From: Smittium culicis
Taxonomy: Eukaryota > Kickxellomycota > Harpellomycetes > Harpellales > Legeriomycetaceae
Direction: 5' to 3'
Length of the DNA: 20,950 nt
Assembly: GCA_001970855.1 (NCBI GenBank)
Contig: LSSN01005731.1
Span: 1-20,950 of the forward strand
Position 1 is the first letter of the stretch, and each line of letters opens with the position of its first letter. The position numbers were made by a program, and so were the translations under genes. The notes under the pieces were generated by a model. That model did not search any database. It had not been told where the DNA came from and saw nothing but the letters and a program-made list of their open reading frames with translations. This document shows positions 8,010-19,414 of the stretch, in pieces.

Positions 8010-11000
8010 ATGTCTACTAGTCCTAGCTTCAGAAGGACTCGAAGAAGTCTCAATAGGGCCGAGCTCGAAAAAACTCCTAGCAGCACTAAAAGCAACAACT
8101 CCTCGGTCTTCGTGGATAATACTACTCCCAATAACTTTGACCACTCTGCTTATGGCTCAAAAAGCGCCCCCAAAAATACCTCAAATTACCAGAGCTTCTT
8201 CGGCTCCGTTCACCCAAACGTCACTCACACAAGCTCACAGAAAAAAAAGGTTCCAAACTCTGTTCCATCCAAAAAATTTCCCTCTATTTCAGTTGATAAT
8301 TTAACCCATAATTCGCCTGCCAACAATGCTTTCGTCGTAATAGAAAATTATGATAAGACTGGCTATACTAAAATAGATACACCAAAGTTTAATTTCAAAA
8401 ATCCTCCCATAGTCACCGTATCAATCGACTCAACCCCTGAACTGTCTTCTTACTCTATATTTCCTCAATCTAAATATGGCTCCCGAAATAAAAAAAGGAG
8501 TAGTAGACCTTCTAGTAATCAAACCAAAAGCTCTAAACCTGAGCCTATTGTATTAACTATTAACCCTACCCCATCTCCCCATTTGAAATCTAAAATATCT
8601 TATGGCTCTGAAAATTCTAAAAATAATACATTAAACCCCCCCTCCAATAATACTTACGCTCCAATAACTTATTATTCTGAGCCTCCAAAGCGCTTCGTAT
8701 CTGTTTTAATTACTAAAAACAGTCTCACAAATAAAGTTTGTAGAATTGTTAGCAAAGCTATCAGCACTAAACTAGCTAATAAAGGTACAATATCCCCTAT
8801 TTCACCCATTTTTGTTAACTTACTCTTTTTTTTTTTTTTTTAGAGAATACTAATCTAACTATATTTATCATTATTGTCTAGATATCTCATTTTCGAATTT
8901 ATTTAAGCCAACTGTTAAAAATGGAATTATTAACAGTCCCGATTATAATAATATCAATTCAAGCCCTCTTAGAAAAAAGTCTAGTATAAGAATTTACGAA
9001 TCGAGCTCTGAAGAATCGAAATCTTCTAGCCCAGAAATACCTTTACCTATCAAAAAAGGCATTAATTTTCAAAAGTCTGAATACATTAGCTCTTCCCGTA
9101 ACAATAACTCGCAAAAAAATGTTAAAATATTCGATTCCGACAATGATTCTAGTGAAATTGAGGATGCGTCCATATACGAAGACAAAACTTTCTTGTCGGA
9201 AAATAAAAATTTTGGCTTTGAAAGAAAAGTTGATCACCACCCCAACTTTTATGAGCAAAGCCAGTCTTATTCTCAAAATACCCAAGATAACACGCTCAAC
9301 CCCTTTAATACTTCTTTTAAACCTGATACCAAAATTCCTCTTAATCAATCAAACCATATTCATTATAATTCACTTCCTAACTTCGAACCTAGCATCAAAT
9401 CTGATTTAAATCTAAACACTTCAACCCATTACAGCTCCGAGTCTGAAAATACTGAGCTTCCTTCTACTTTTGTTAACAACACACAAACCCCTAATAACCT
9501 TTTTGTAATTCAATCCACGGATGACGACGCCAAAACTCATTCTGATAGCTCTGGTGTTATAAAGAGGAAAAGAATAATTAACCGCAAAAATGTTTCAAAT
9601 AACATCAGCCCTCCTTCTGTCTCACCAAAGTCTATAGTTATGAAATACAAGCTCCAAAAAGAACTGAATGATTTAAAAGTTTCTCGTGGATATGCCAAAG
9701 CTCAAAATAAAAAGCTTAAAAGAACGAAAAAAAGATCAAAACCCTCTTTCAGAGAACTTTTAAAAAAAACTAAAAGTATATTTTATTAATTTATTTTAGA
9801 CTATAATTTATCTTCATCATTTAAATTTGTGCTTACTTTTTTTTTTATAGGCGATATTAGAGGCAATAGAACTGGCTTAAAAGATTTTAATCGCAAATAC
9901 AACAGCTTTTACGTCTCGGGCGATTCTGATAGCTTTGATTCTCAAAGTTCTTCTGAAAGCTTCTCTACCAACGACGATTCGTCTAGCTCGACTAGCTCCA
10001 TCCCTATCAGTAGCTATTCTGATGTTATTAATTTTGGTTTATCGCAACCAAAGTCCACTTCTTCAAAGAAATCTAAACCCAAAAAATCTAGACGCTCTCC
10101 GACAATTAATTCAACCCATTCTAATACCCAACCTTCACCTTTAATCTCTGCTATTACTCGTAATGACGAAAGCGATGAATATAATCCAGAAAATTTGAGC
10201 AACAAATATGACCCTTCTTCCGATACTGAAGCATCTGTAAGCTCATCCGGTTTTGTCGTAACTGATGAATTTGATGATATTGTCGAAAGCACTAATAACG
10301 ATGCTGACTTCTATAAAGCGATCGATAACTTTGAAATCTCGTCCCAACAAAGACCTTCAATATTTGACTCTCTGATACCCAGCTCAAAGGATAGAGAAAT
10401 TAGACTAGGTAAACTATTTCATCCAATATCTTCTTTATAATACCTGCTTTATTTAATTTTTTTTTTTTGTCTCGTCAAAACTTTAGCTGATTTTGGTATT
10501 TCAACCAACCGAGATTTCCAATCGTCGTTCAATACCTATGTCCAATATATGACCCACGCTATTTTTAACGAAGACATCTTGGCATGCGTCGATCCCAAAA
10601 CTGGTATTAATACTTAATTAATTTTTTTCCCAGTGTCTTAAATTTTTATATTAATAGCTTAAAAATGAATACATTTCAATGATTATACGTACTATAAATA
10701 TATAGTGTTTATAATACTACCATTTCAACCTCATCTAAAACTTTTTTTTTCTTTCTTTAATAGCATCTTATTTTGAATCTGCAAAAAATACTGTTGAAAA
10801 TCGAATTGAAACTATCCGCGATTCTTTGGTTTCTAGCTCTGTTTGGAACCCACAGTTTTTAATCGACTTGAAATCTTTTCCCATTTATGAGTTAGAGTTT
10901 ATTGATCCTGAACTTGGTTGCGAAGCTTGTAACTTTGGAATATCTAGAACTTCGACGTTTATAGTAAATTTATTGGCACAACCTGTGGTGTATAACGTTC

Positions 11001-11782
11001 CTGTCGTAAGATTTTTTCTATTTATTATTTCCGCATTTTCACATATGAATGAGAATTTGCTGTTTTTTTTTTTCATTTTATTATTACAACTTTTATTGAA
11101 AAGACTACTATTTTTTTAGACCTTTTTCACCGTTGACAAAAAAGTTTTTAAAAAAACAAGGACGGATCTTGCATCTATAAGGTTCAAAAATTTTAGAGCA
11201 TACCCTGGTTTTTTAATCAAAAATAACCTAGTCCCAAAATCAATGAAAAGCTTTATTTCAAATAACTGCGAGCGTGATAAAAAAATTGCTGATTTGCATA
11301 CCCTAGGAATTCTTGGAGTTAGCTACAAATCTGGAAAATTTTGTCAAAGACGTAGCCAGATTTATCACTGGCTATACCACTATCCATATTACTTGTACAC
11401 TGTGCTGACGAAACATGCTAATAAATTTGTTTCTAAAAAAAGGATCATACTGAAAAGTAATATGCTACTATTATTAATCTTCATTATACCAATTCTTTAG
11501 CGATTATTTTTATATTTTATCTCAATTGATTGTCCTTTTTTTTTAACTCAACTTTAATTAATACATATCAGATGAAACCCCTGAAGATAAAGTGCAATTT
11601 GCCGAAGACTTAGTTTCTCAGCTTGACGAGCATGACGATATAAAAAAGGTGCCCATATCCCCATAATTTTTACAAAACAACCAACTATTCTCTGACTATA
11701 TGCTTTTTTCCATTTTTAGATGTTTAAAGAGCTCACTGGTTTTATTGACGATGCCCAAAGTATTTACTTGACGAATAAATAG
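8010..11782 (+). CDS. DUF4211-domain protein (CCDC82-like), eight exons
   Basis: Reconstructed exons 8010-8784, 8882-9775, 9851-10408, 10487-10603, 10764-11005, 11120-11456, 11572-11648 and 11720-11782 join in one frame of 1020 residues. Introns are 97, 75, 78, 160, 114, 115 and 71 nt. Residues ~1-740 are Ser/Asn/Pro-rich and probably disordered, with acidic Ser clusters (from exon 3) and basic nuclear-localisation-like tracts at ~483-495 (IKRKRIINRKN) and ~535-556 (KKLKRTKKRSKP). Residues ~745-1015 match DUF4211: DFQSSFNTYVQYM (exon 4), GCEACNFGISRTSTFIVNL with Cys834 and Cys837 (exon 5), GKFCQRRSQIYHWLYHY with Cys937, His945 and His949 (exon 6), and an Ala-containing C-terminal helix (exons 7-8). 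The family includes animal CCDC82; its function is poorly known. The cysteines and histidines suggest, but do not prove, a zinc site. Family assignment rests on recalled motif layout, so it is good but not certain. Confidence 0.83.
8785..8881 (+). other. DUF4211 gene intron 1 with a decoy acceptor
   Basis: Donor GTACAA at 8785. A T-run ending TTTAG (8843) looks like an acceptor, but using it leads to an in-frame stop within 13 codons. The acceptor TCTAG at 8881, 27 bp after a TACTAAT branch-point match (8848-8854), restores a long open frame. The true acceptor is therefore the downstream one. Confidence 0.8.
11649..11719 (+). other. DUF4211 gene intron 7, weak donor
   Basis: Donor GTGCCC (unlike the GTAAG/GTA donors of the other introns) and acceptor TTTTTAG, 71 nt, phase 0. 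Splicing adds MFKELTGFIDDAQSIYLTNK, whose FI-DDA pattern fits the end of DUF4211. Retention would end the protein after VPISP, so alternative C-termini are possible. Confidence 0.65.
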
Positions 11783-13544
11783 ATTTATTATGCATACAAT
11801 TTAGTTCTTTTAAATTGGTTTTTTTTTTGTAACCTGTGGCGCTCTTTATATCATATGCAATTTAAATCATACCATTTTTTATTCCGTCGAACTTTTTGAC
11901 TTTTTTATTTAAAGCTGAAAATTTTAAAAAAGGTGAACTTTTTTACACTCTTCCCTTTTTGTATCTAGAAATCTCCTATAGACATTGTCTAAGTTCACAA
12001 TAAATTAAAAGCCCTTAGATTCCTCCACAACAATACTACACAAAATTTTATTACTTAATTTTTTATTATTAGAGCTTGCAAATTATCATTAAAAATTACA
12101 TATGAATTAGACGTATATCAAGTATTTAAAGATTTATTTAAATAAAGAGTTTCATTTATTATACATTAATGCACAAATCAAATCATGACCTCCATATTGC
12201 ATTAAACCGCATTTTCTATTGATGTTTATGATAATTTAATGGGCTAAGTTAGAAAATAGCAATCACAATCTTCAGCATACATAGTTGAGGTGCTTTGGTG
12301 TACATATCAGTATTTCCGATATTATTTAAGAATACCCAAAATTACTATCTGTGGCGTTTGTAAAACTTTTCTTTTAACCAGTATATGTCTACAATTAGAG
12401 AGAAAAAATAAAATTAGTATAGTTGTCTATTTTTAAACTAAAATAATCTTTTATAATTTAGAGTATCACGACCTTCATTATCGAGTAAAATTATAATCAA
12501 CTACATATTCTAAAAACTTGTTTTTGGGCTAATACATTATGAACTAGGGTTTAATAAAGCAGAGGATGGAATTAAGACTTATTGAGGCGTTTTTTTTTAG
12601 CTTTTTTTTTTTTTTCAAGAATTTCTGATTCGTCTATTTATACATTAAGCGCATGGATTATGGATGTATATAAATTTTTTTACAGCTTTGTGAAGCTGCA
12701 AGTTTAAAGTTAGCTTTATACTTAATAACCATTTTCTTCTCCAGTCAAAATTTTTTGCATCACTATTTAAAGCGTAAATCTAGCGATATACAATTTTAAG
12801 ATTAAAGTTCGAGAGCCAGCAACAATTTCTTCGTTTCTAACTTTAATACATGGTCCATACCCATCATCATTATTCTCTTTATAAAAAATTTTTTGGTTTC
12901 ATTCGACGTTAACTCTTAACTTATTTCTTACAACCTTGTTTAATAATTTTTTTTAAAGATTTTTTTGTACTTGGCCATATATTAACTCTTCAAAATATAT
13001 GATTATTCTCCAGAAGATAAGCCAGAGAGCGATATCTAATCTATACTTCATAAAAATTTTTTATTAGTTAGACTTTGTGAAAAGAGTAATTTGTTTATAT
13101 TTAATTATAAATTTTATACTTATATTTAAAAAGTAAATATTTATTTAGATATGTATAGGATAAAAGTATTACTAAACTCTCCATTCAAAAAAAGGATCTA
13201 CGATTTTAGATGTTTATGAAAAATAGGTATTCATGATATTGTGTGCATCTAATAAACTTGAATTAGAGAAGTGATAATTTTATTTTTATTATTTTTACTT
13301 GAATACTCTAGATTTTTACAATAGCTAATATAAATTCAGAGAATAAGGAATAAACAAAAAAAATAGATAATTAATCTGACACCACAGCGATTTAAATATG
13401 TGATCTGCTATTTTCACTAAAGTATGCGAAAACGAGGTAGTATTTACATATATTGTTTAAAAAATGCACTGACGACAAAAAAAATATTTAAATTGTTTTA
13501 AAGAGTTAAATTATTTAGTACGTTCTAGAACATTTCGATACCAC

Positions 13545-13566
13545 ATATATATATATATATATATAT
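13545..13566. repeat. (AT)11 microsatellite
   Basis: Eleven perfect AT dinucleotides in a gene-free stretch. It should be length-variable between strains, and no function is implied. Confidence 0.97.
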
Positions 13567-14990
13567 GGCTGAAAATTTAAAATTTCTGAACTGTTGAATA
13601 GCTTGTAATGATATTCTGAGAAAGAAATATAAATATATATAAATCAGCTAGATTGCTAAAACTATTTCTTGAATAATTCGATATTTAGAGCAAAGAAGGA
13701 AAATGTTTATTTCCTTTTAGCTTTGCCGCAAAAACGCCCCGCATGTTTTTTTTTAAATAGAAGAACTTTAATTTTTAATCTGTGCAAATTTTCACATTAC
13801 TATTAAGTTACTATCTTCAATACTCAGCATAATGAAGTGTAAATGACTTTTTATTGTGGTACACTGAAAAATTGAAATTATGGATCGATTGGTATTTCAA
13901 ATAATTTTTTTATAAAAAAGTATAGATAATTTAATCACAAGCTATTATCAAGGCAATAAAGTTACAGATGGAATACAGCTAGATATTTTCAAAAAATAAA
14001 AAAAGTTTAGTGATTGTTGAAATAATTGCTATTTTTTTTTTTTTAAAATTTGAAATGATTGACAATAAAATCTAAGATAAAATATGCTATATCGTATGTA
14101 GAAATTCTACAATACCCAACCGCCACAAAGTCTCATGATAGATAATATAGCTTTTACTGAAGTTATTTACATACAATCTCATAAGTAATAAATATTAATG
14201 TTAGGCGCAGTCAAAGATATTAAATGTTCTTTGACTTTCGTTCAAAGTAGTATTTCAAGTTTTTTATCCTGAGTACCTGACAGAATTGCCTGTAACTAAT
14301 TAAAGAGGTTAATAACATTAAATGCCCCGTTTTTATTAGTGAGGCGTGTGTTCTTGGGAATAATTTCATATGAAACAGAGCAAATTGGTGTGATTGGAGT
14401 TATTCTGTTGATGATTTCCTTGAAAGTGTTGGCTTTATACAATTAAAATTATAGTTATAGTGGATTCTTTGAAATTTATGGTTTCTTCCAGTATGGCGAA
14501 GATTTTTATTCACATTTTAAATCGTCGGGGTAATCATTATGGTGCCTTTTCTATAAAAGGAAAAATAGTGACACTCGAGTTGGTGGAAATAAAATATCAG
14601 CCAAAAACCACTGTGAATTTATATCTAATGTGCATTAATTCGGAAAAGTTTTTAGGCATTTTCCCGCTATTTTATTTCAAAATGGCTTTAGATTACTATT
14701 GCTGTTGCTATTTTTATTTTCAGGTACAGTATTCGGAAATACAGGCCAATAGAGCAGAGTTTTAATTTTGCGTAGCTGCATTGTTGGTTGCTGGCGAATC
14801 ATAACGATCTTAAGGTGTAAATTAGGATGAAGGGAACTCATGCTTAAGCCATTGTTTCCTGCGAAAGTTTATAGCGAATGGCTAAAAAAGTCTGAGCACA
14901 CTTAAAAGCCTACCTATATGATTATAAATAACAAGACTAATACCAAATACTAGCTACTCATACTTATATATTATTACACTCTTTATCCGC

Positions 14991-15030
14991 TGCTGATTTT
15001 GCTGATACTAAAGCTACTAATACTAATACC
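14991..15030 (+). repeat. Period-3 TGCTGAT / TACTAA tract upstream of TPP2
   Basis: TGCTGAT occurs at 14991 and 15000, and TACTAA at 15006, 15015 and 15021, all same strand, giving a CTA/CTG triplet rhythm. It lies about 85 bp upstream of the TPP2 TATA box. The TACTAA units resemble branch points and are followed by an AACTTTAG acceptor-like sequence ending near 15051, so a leader intron in a longer transcript cannot be excluded. Confidence 0.5.
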
Positions 15031-15113
15031 ACTACTTCTATCAATAACTTTAGCGCTATCACTTATTTTAACTATTTACTATCAAATATTTGCAGTGCTT
15101 AAAAAAAAAAACA

Positions 15114-15121
15114 TATAAATA
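15114..15121 (+). promoter_or_regulatory. TATA box of TPP2
   Basis: TATAAATA lies 104 bp before the TPP2 start codon, directly after an A-run. The stretch between it and the ATG at 15225 contains no other ATG, which supports an uninterrupted short leader. Confidence 0.6.
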
Positions 15122-15224
15122 CAACGCTATTTCTTTGTTTTGCTACAATATTCTGCTCAATAAACAAAAATATACACAGCTTTGAAATATTATACTATCT
15201 GGTTATTTTATCAACTACTAAATC

Positions 15225-18200
15225 ATGTCTTGCTCTTTTGAAACTCCAATCCCAAAATTCCCAGGAAACGGACTTACCCCAACTGAGGATACCCAAGCTA
15301 CCAGCTTCATACAAAAATACCCCGATTATGACGGAAGAAATACCATAATTGCCATTTTAGACACTGGCGTTGACCCTGCTGCCGCCGGAATGCAAGTTAC
15401 TTCTGATGGTAAGCCAAAAATAATTGACATAGTCGATTGTACTGGTTCCGGTGACGTTTATCTATCCGAGGAGCAGGAAATTCAGATTATTAACGAATGT
15501 GGCGACCAGAGGAAATATGTTTTAAGCTCTTCTGGCGAAAAATTATTCATTAACCCTAAATGGAATATTCCCTCTAGAATGGTCCGTGTTGGTTCAAAAA
15601 TGCTCTATGATTTAACCCCCACTGAACTAACTAACAGAATTAAAACTGTAAATGTTTTTATATAAGGCTTTTTATATATCATAACACCTTAATTTCGATA
15701 TAATAATAACTTTTTTTGTTTTTTTTATTTTTATCTTTTAGGAGCGACTAGATGCTTACAGAACTAAAAACTTAGAAGCTACTCATCATATTCGAGAGCA
15801 GTTGTTGAGTATTTCCAAGATTAAAGATGAAGATAAAAGCGAAGAACAAAAAAAAGAAGAAATAGAATTAAACGCTCAATTGACTGGGCTAAAACAGCTT
15901 TATGATAGTTATGAAGATTTTGGCCCTAATCTTGACTGTATTGTTTTCCATGATGGTACTGACTATCTTGCAGTTGTCAATACCACATCAGGTCACGATC
16001 TATCAGAGCTAACTCCTTTAAGGGATTATAAAATCGACAGAAAGTACGCATATCTTGACAAGTCAAATCTGTTTGGTTACTCCGTAAAGATTTATGACAA
16101 TGGAAGACTATTAAGTGTAGTGACTGCTGCTGGTTCTCACGGCTCGCACGTTGCTGGAATAACAGCTGGCTATAATAAAGACGACAGCGAAATGAACGGT
16201 GTCGCCCCCGGTGCACAACTTATATCACTAAAAATAGGTGACCACCGCTTGGGATCCCTTGAAACTGGTGCTGGCCTTACCAGAGCTGCAAACTCTATTA
16301 TTGAACATAAAGCCGATTTAGCAAATATGAGTTATGGTGAACCCACCACAGTTGCAAACTCTGGTTTCTTTGTAAACTTACTAAAAGAAAACGTAATCAG
16401 ACAACACCATTGTATATTTGTATCTTCTGCAGGAAATGCAGGCCCAGGTTTAAGTACATCCGGCTCTCCTGGAGGAACAACTGATGATGTCATCGGTGTT
16501 GGTGCATTTGTAGGCCACCAACAGATGAAATCCAACTACTTTATGCTCAAAAATGTTAAGGAGACATCTTATACATGGAGCTCTCTTGGCCCAACATTTG
16601 ATGGCGCTAAAGGTGCTACAATTTATGGCCCCGGAAGTGCTGCTCAATGCTACCCCGAATATACTTTAAAGCAATACGAGATAATTAATGGTACCTCAAT
16701 GTCATCTCCAAATGTTTGTGGTTGTCTATCATTATTGGTATCGGGATTAAAAGCTCTTTCGTTACGGGTCACTCCATACAGAATCAGTAGAGCAATTACT
16801 GCAACCAGCAAAGATGTTGGAGATATTCTAAATGTTGGATTTATTCAAACAGAAAAAGCCTTTAATTTCCTCCTTGCAAACAAACAAAACGATGATTTGG
16901 ATATCTCTTACAATATTTCCATCGACTCTAGAAGTGGAGCTCGTGGTTTATATTATAGGGGAATTGATGAATGCACCAGGCTTAATGTCGAAGATATTAG
17001 CGTATCTCCTCGCTTTTTGTTTTCGCCAAACTTTGAAGATAGCGGTGATTCCGGAAAGGATGCCAGAGAACTTCTTCGAAGAGAAAAGTATGGATATGAT
17101 CGAAAACTTGTTATGGTTTCTAACTCATCCTGGGTCCAAATTCCAGATAGCTTGTACTGCAACTCAGTTGGTAGATCATTCCGTCTCTCAGTTGACTGCA
17201 AATCTTTAGAAGAAGGAAAATTCCATTATGCTGAAATTCAGGCATTTGATTCCGAAAACGTTCAATCTGGAGCAGTTTTCACCATTCCTGTTACTGTTGC
17301 TAAGCCAAAGGCTGTAGGTAATCTAGCTGAAATTACTATGAAGGATCTTAACTTCAAGCCAACTGAACTAAAAAGATGGTACTTACATGCTCCTTTATCT
17401 GCAAATAAAATGATTGTTACTGTGCGCAGCAAAAACTTATCTGCCTCTGCTCCTGCAAATTTTGTTATTAACACTTGCCAACTAATTCCAGGTGAAAGAC
17501 ACGAACTCTATGAGTACCAACAATACTTTAGATTAGCTCAAGGCTCCTATGTGTCAGGAGATGATGGTGTCCAGAAAGTTGTCCACAATATCGATGCAAT
17601 TGGAGGTGTCACCGTTGAAATTGTTCTTGGCCAATTCTGGAGTCAATTTGATTGCCATAACATTGATGTCAAAATTGAATTCAATGGTGTGCAACTTCTT
17701 TCCTCGTCTGGTAACTCAAATGGTTTATTCATTGATGGTAATAGACCATCAACTAAGGTTGACTTGGTAAGCAGCTTGCGCAGAACCGATCTTGTGCAGC
17801 CTAAGATCACCTTGAATACATCTAGAAAATCAATTCTTCCAAATAAATCTGAAATAATACCTTTGAGCTGCGACAGAGATAGCCTCCCAAACAAATCATT
17901 CGTATATGGTATGCTTTTGTATTATAAAGCTACATTGACCAAAGGAAAATATACTTTCAGGTTCCCAGCATGCGACAACTTTATCTATGATTCTTGGTTT
18001 GAGGATAAAATGATTCAAAGTAAGTTAATTTTTTATTCATTAACTTTACAACTATTACTTAATCCTAACTACTCTTGTTTTAAAACTTTTCCATATAGTA
18101 TTTGACGCAAACAAAAAAAGATTAGCTGTGTATTCAGTTTATCCTGACGTGTTAAGCATAGACCTTGCTGGAGATTACTATATCAATGTTCTTGTTAGAT

Positions 18201-19414
18201 ATAACAAAATCGAGGATTTGGAAAAAATAAAGGCTACTCCTATTTTCATTGACTCTCAGATAACCCCTATTTCTCCACCAATCGCAACTAATTTCTCTAA
18301 CGCGTTTTTAGCATCTAACTCTACTCCAAGAATTGCAATCGACAAAGGCAGCATTTCTAGTATCTACGTTAGCGGTGTCAAACCTGACTCTTTGGGAGCA
18401 AACACAGATTCTGGCGATATTTTACTTGGTAATATTTCGTTTGGTTCTGACTCTCTTAGAACTCTTGACGTTCAAGTTTCTGCCCCCAAGAAGCCATCGC
18501 CCGCAAAACCTGCCGATAAAGCTGCCAAGAAAGGCGAAGTTGACGCTGCTGACCAAAAATCTCAATTGGAAAAGGCTATTTCTGACCTAAAGATTTCGTA
18601 TATTTCCAAAATTAAGGATGTCTCTGAACAAAAAAATCTCATTGATGAAATTTCTAAAGCTGATCCTAACAATGTGTCTTTATATGAACAAGCAATTAGC
18701 GCTTATGATACTGATATCAAAAAAGGTTTCGTCTTTTTAAACAGCCCTCAAGAACCCGTAGATCTTTTCAAATTATGTGAAAACTACCTTCGTGTTCACT
18801 CATTTTCCTCAAAAGTTATCGAGATGCTCGATATGAAAAACTTGTCTTACGAGTTAAAAGGTGAACTCAAAGCAGATGCTACAGATTCCGAAATCGAATC
18901 AAGAAAAGCTCTAGAAAAGAAAAAAGACTCAGTTTCTAATGCATTAATGAGAAGAATTAGAGCAATGATCTATATTTATTATTGCATCCAGTATACTTCT
19001 GCAGATAAATCCGATTTACTTTATGCAAACATCTGTAGCGACTCTTTAGACAAACTTAAGAAGCTTGTATGCCCGGCTATATCCCTTAAAGATATCTCAG
19101 CTGAAATTTCAGAGTACGAGAAATGGATGGGAATTAGCAATAAACCTGACGCTAAACCTTCTCAAATTCCAAGCCTAGATTATACCTATATTTCTGCTGC
19201 AAATAGCATTTTGAACCTTGAATATGGTCAGAGTCTATTAACCTTAAATCGCTACTTGGATAACGCTACGCTCAACGACTCGACCATATCAGACTATAAA
19301 ACAATGTGGGGTATCAGAGTATTCCTTGTTGGCCTACTTGGCTGGAACTTTATCCAGAACCACTTTAACGAAAGCCAATACTATATTTTCCCAGACAGCT
19401 TTGCCAAGTTTTGA
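15225..19414 (+). CDS. TPP2: Tripeptidyl peptidase II, three exons
   Basis: Exons 15225-15647, 15742-18019 and 18099-19414 join into 1338 residues (human TPP2 is about 1250). Introns are 94 and 79 nt; the second has a TCCTAACT branch point. The S8 subtilisin-type triad is complete: Asp46 in AILDTGVDP, His274 in GSHGSHVAGI and Ser460 in NGTSMSSPNV, with the oxyanion Asn373 in SSAGNAGPG. The long insert between Asp and His typical of TPP2 is present. After the protease domain come the family's beta-sandwich and helical regions, including LEKAISDLKISYISKIKD and the closing LLGWNFIQNHFNESQYYIFP, which align with the end of animal TPP2. No signal peptide is seen, so a cytosolic protein is expected. 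TPP2 forms a giant spindle complex that removes tripeptides from N-termini of proteasome products. A Lys/Ala/Pro-rich linker at ~1029-1054 may be a disordered loop. The start is fixed by FPGNGLTPTEDTQATSF homology and A at -3. Confidence 0.97.

Larger units (their letters stand above)
11783..15224. other. 3.4 kb AT-rich region without a supportable gene
   Basis: No frame here resembles a protein; the longest, at 14460-14765, starts with GTG and is not recognisable. No tRNA, snRNA or transposon signature was found. Visible structure includes an (AT)11 microsatellite (13545-13566), a small hairpin CAGCTT-TGTG-AAGCTG (12683-12698), the palindrome TTTCATATGAAA (14364-14375) and a triplet-rich tract before TPP2 (14991-15030). 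The end nearest 15224 holds the TPP2 promoter. The sequence from ~14320 to 14920 is somewhat less AT-rich than the rest, cause unknown. Confidence 0.6.

Noticed and set aside
12683..12698. Hairpin CAGCTT-TGTG-AAGCTG as a terminator
   Set aside because: The context is eukaryotic, the stem is only six base pairs, and there is no gene end nearby.
12795..12820. GTTCGAGAGCC as a tRNA B box
   Set aside because: No A box or acceptor stem is found at the right distance upstream.
14460..14765. 101-codon open frame on the plus strand
   Set aside because: It starts with GTG, resembles no family I know, and lies in AT-rich spacer where such frames arise by chance.
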